Positions 33,886 through 34,319 of a DNA stretch of 34,319 nt are shown one piece after another. Numbering within the stretch: the stretch's first letter is position 1; every line of letters starts with the position of its first letter. The translations under genes were made by a program, and so were the position numbers. The stretch is from Planctomycetota bacterium (GTDB lineage Bacteria > Planctomycetota > UBA8742 > UBA2392), in assembly GCA_020847415.1 (NCBI GenBank), contig JADLBZ010000257.1, positions 1 to 34,319 of the forward strand. Reading direction: 5' to 3'. The notes below the pieces were generated by a model. That model was given only the letters and a program-made list of their open reading frames with translations. It searched no databases and was not told where the DNA came from.

Positions 33886-34319
33886 ATGACAGGCAAGTCA
33901 CGCCGCGGCCGGTGGCGGAATGTCATCATCGCCTGTTGCGGGTGCGCGCTTGCATATCTGCCCTTTTGGGCTCTCATGTCGTGGCTTTCAGGCTGCATGG
34001 CGTTTCACCGCAATGCGCGGGTCACGGCTGAACCGCAGCCCGCGAACCCGGAAGCCGGTTGGACGATTCGCGCGGACTGGGCGTGGCAGAGTGGCGGCCA
34101 GGAACGGTCGTCGCTGGTGCCCATTGTTACAAGTGACCAGCCGCCCCTGCTTGCGGGGGTGCGGGTACATGTGGGCTCACCGGAAAGTGCCGCGTCTAAG
34201 GCTTGCACAGTTCGCGTCACCTTGACTTGCGCCGATGGTGAGGTGCTGACCTATGGGGCGCGGTGGGAACGTGGTTGCACATCTGCCGGGGCGACGCCTG
34301 ACAGCAGAACGCTAACGCA
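33886..34319 (+). CDS. Membrane-anchored or exported protein, truncated at right edge
   Basis: An open frame of 144 codons from the ATG at 33886 to the end of the window; it carries no stop before the edge. It starts MTGKSRRGRWRNVIIACCGCALAYLPFWALM, a basic end followed by a hydrophobic helix, then SWLSGCMAF, so it is a membrane anchor or a lipoprotein-like signal. The mature part is Pro/Gly-rich (EPQPANPEAGWTIRADWAW). I do not recognise it. It follows the GT87 gene by 117 bp on the same strand and might be functionally linked. GC content is lower than in the centre of the window. Confidence 0.6.
   Translation, partial: MTGKSRRGRWRNVIIACCGCALAYLPFWALMSWLSGCMAFHRNARVTAEPQPANPEAGWTIRADWAWQSGGQERSSLVPIVTSDQPPLLAGVRVHVGSPESAASKACTVRVTLTCADGEVLTYGARWERGCTSAGATPDSRTLT

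Overview
The window is 34.3 kb of GC-rich DNA (roughly two thirds G+C by eye) from a Gram-negative type bacterium. It carries type IV pilus ATPases, a TPR lipoprotein, an outer-membrane beta-barrel ending in aromatic residues, a lone ECF sigma factor and an RNase E/G with a long disordered insertion. No rRNA, tRNA, phage genes, transposase or CRISPR array was seen. The gene mix (DUF2344 next to rne, DUF58/BatA pair, IcmF, sigma/anti-sigma pair) would suit Planctomycetota or a neighbouring phylum. That assignment is inference, as no marker gene is present.

Layout. On the minus strand, reading leftward from about 6.2 kb: a degenerate receiver-domain protein, a secreted protein with four Ig-like modules and a C-terminal Cys/Gly-Gly/TM/Arg tail, then a TPR lipoprotein, pilB and the 5' end of pilT, which runs off the left edge. 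At 6.7-7.9 kb lies a MoeB/ThiF-rhodanese fusion. Its rhodanese active-site cysteine codon is an in-frame TGA, followed at the standard distance by a bacterial SECIS-like hairpin, so it is probably a selenoprotein. Next, still on the minus strand, are rne (8.0-11.3 kb), a DUF2344 protein, a secreted protein, a BatA-like membrane protein and a DUF58 protein (to 15.5 kb).

From 15.6 kb a formate/nitrite-family channel runs on the plus strand and converges on glnE (minus). Upstream of glnE are a NYN-domain protein, an orphan anti-sigma-like membrane protein, exonuclease III and a beta-barrel protein (all minus). A divergent ECF sigma factor and its large membrane partner occupy 24.8-27.6 kb (plus). 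Three small minus-strand genes follow (a NIL-domain protein and two unknowns). Then come icmF (fused isobutyryl-CoA mutase), a GT87/DUF2029 membrane glycosyltransferase and a truncated membrane-anchored protein, all on the plus strand.

The most notable points are the selenocysteine MoeB-rhodanese; a 971-bp unit holding the NYN gene, bounded by exact 22-bp direct repeats that regenerate the 3' end of the neighbouring gene; a dispersed structured repeat in 3' untranslated regions (two clear copies, one doubtful); a cluster of four hairpins at 12.0-12.13 kb; and an RNase E whose S1 domain is split by about 350 residues of disordered sequence. Residue numbers are hand counts from the chosen starts. 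No alignment or database search was run.
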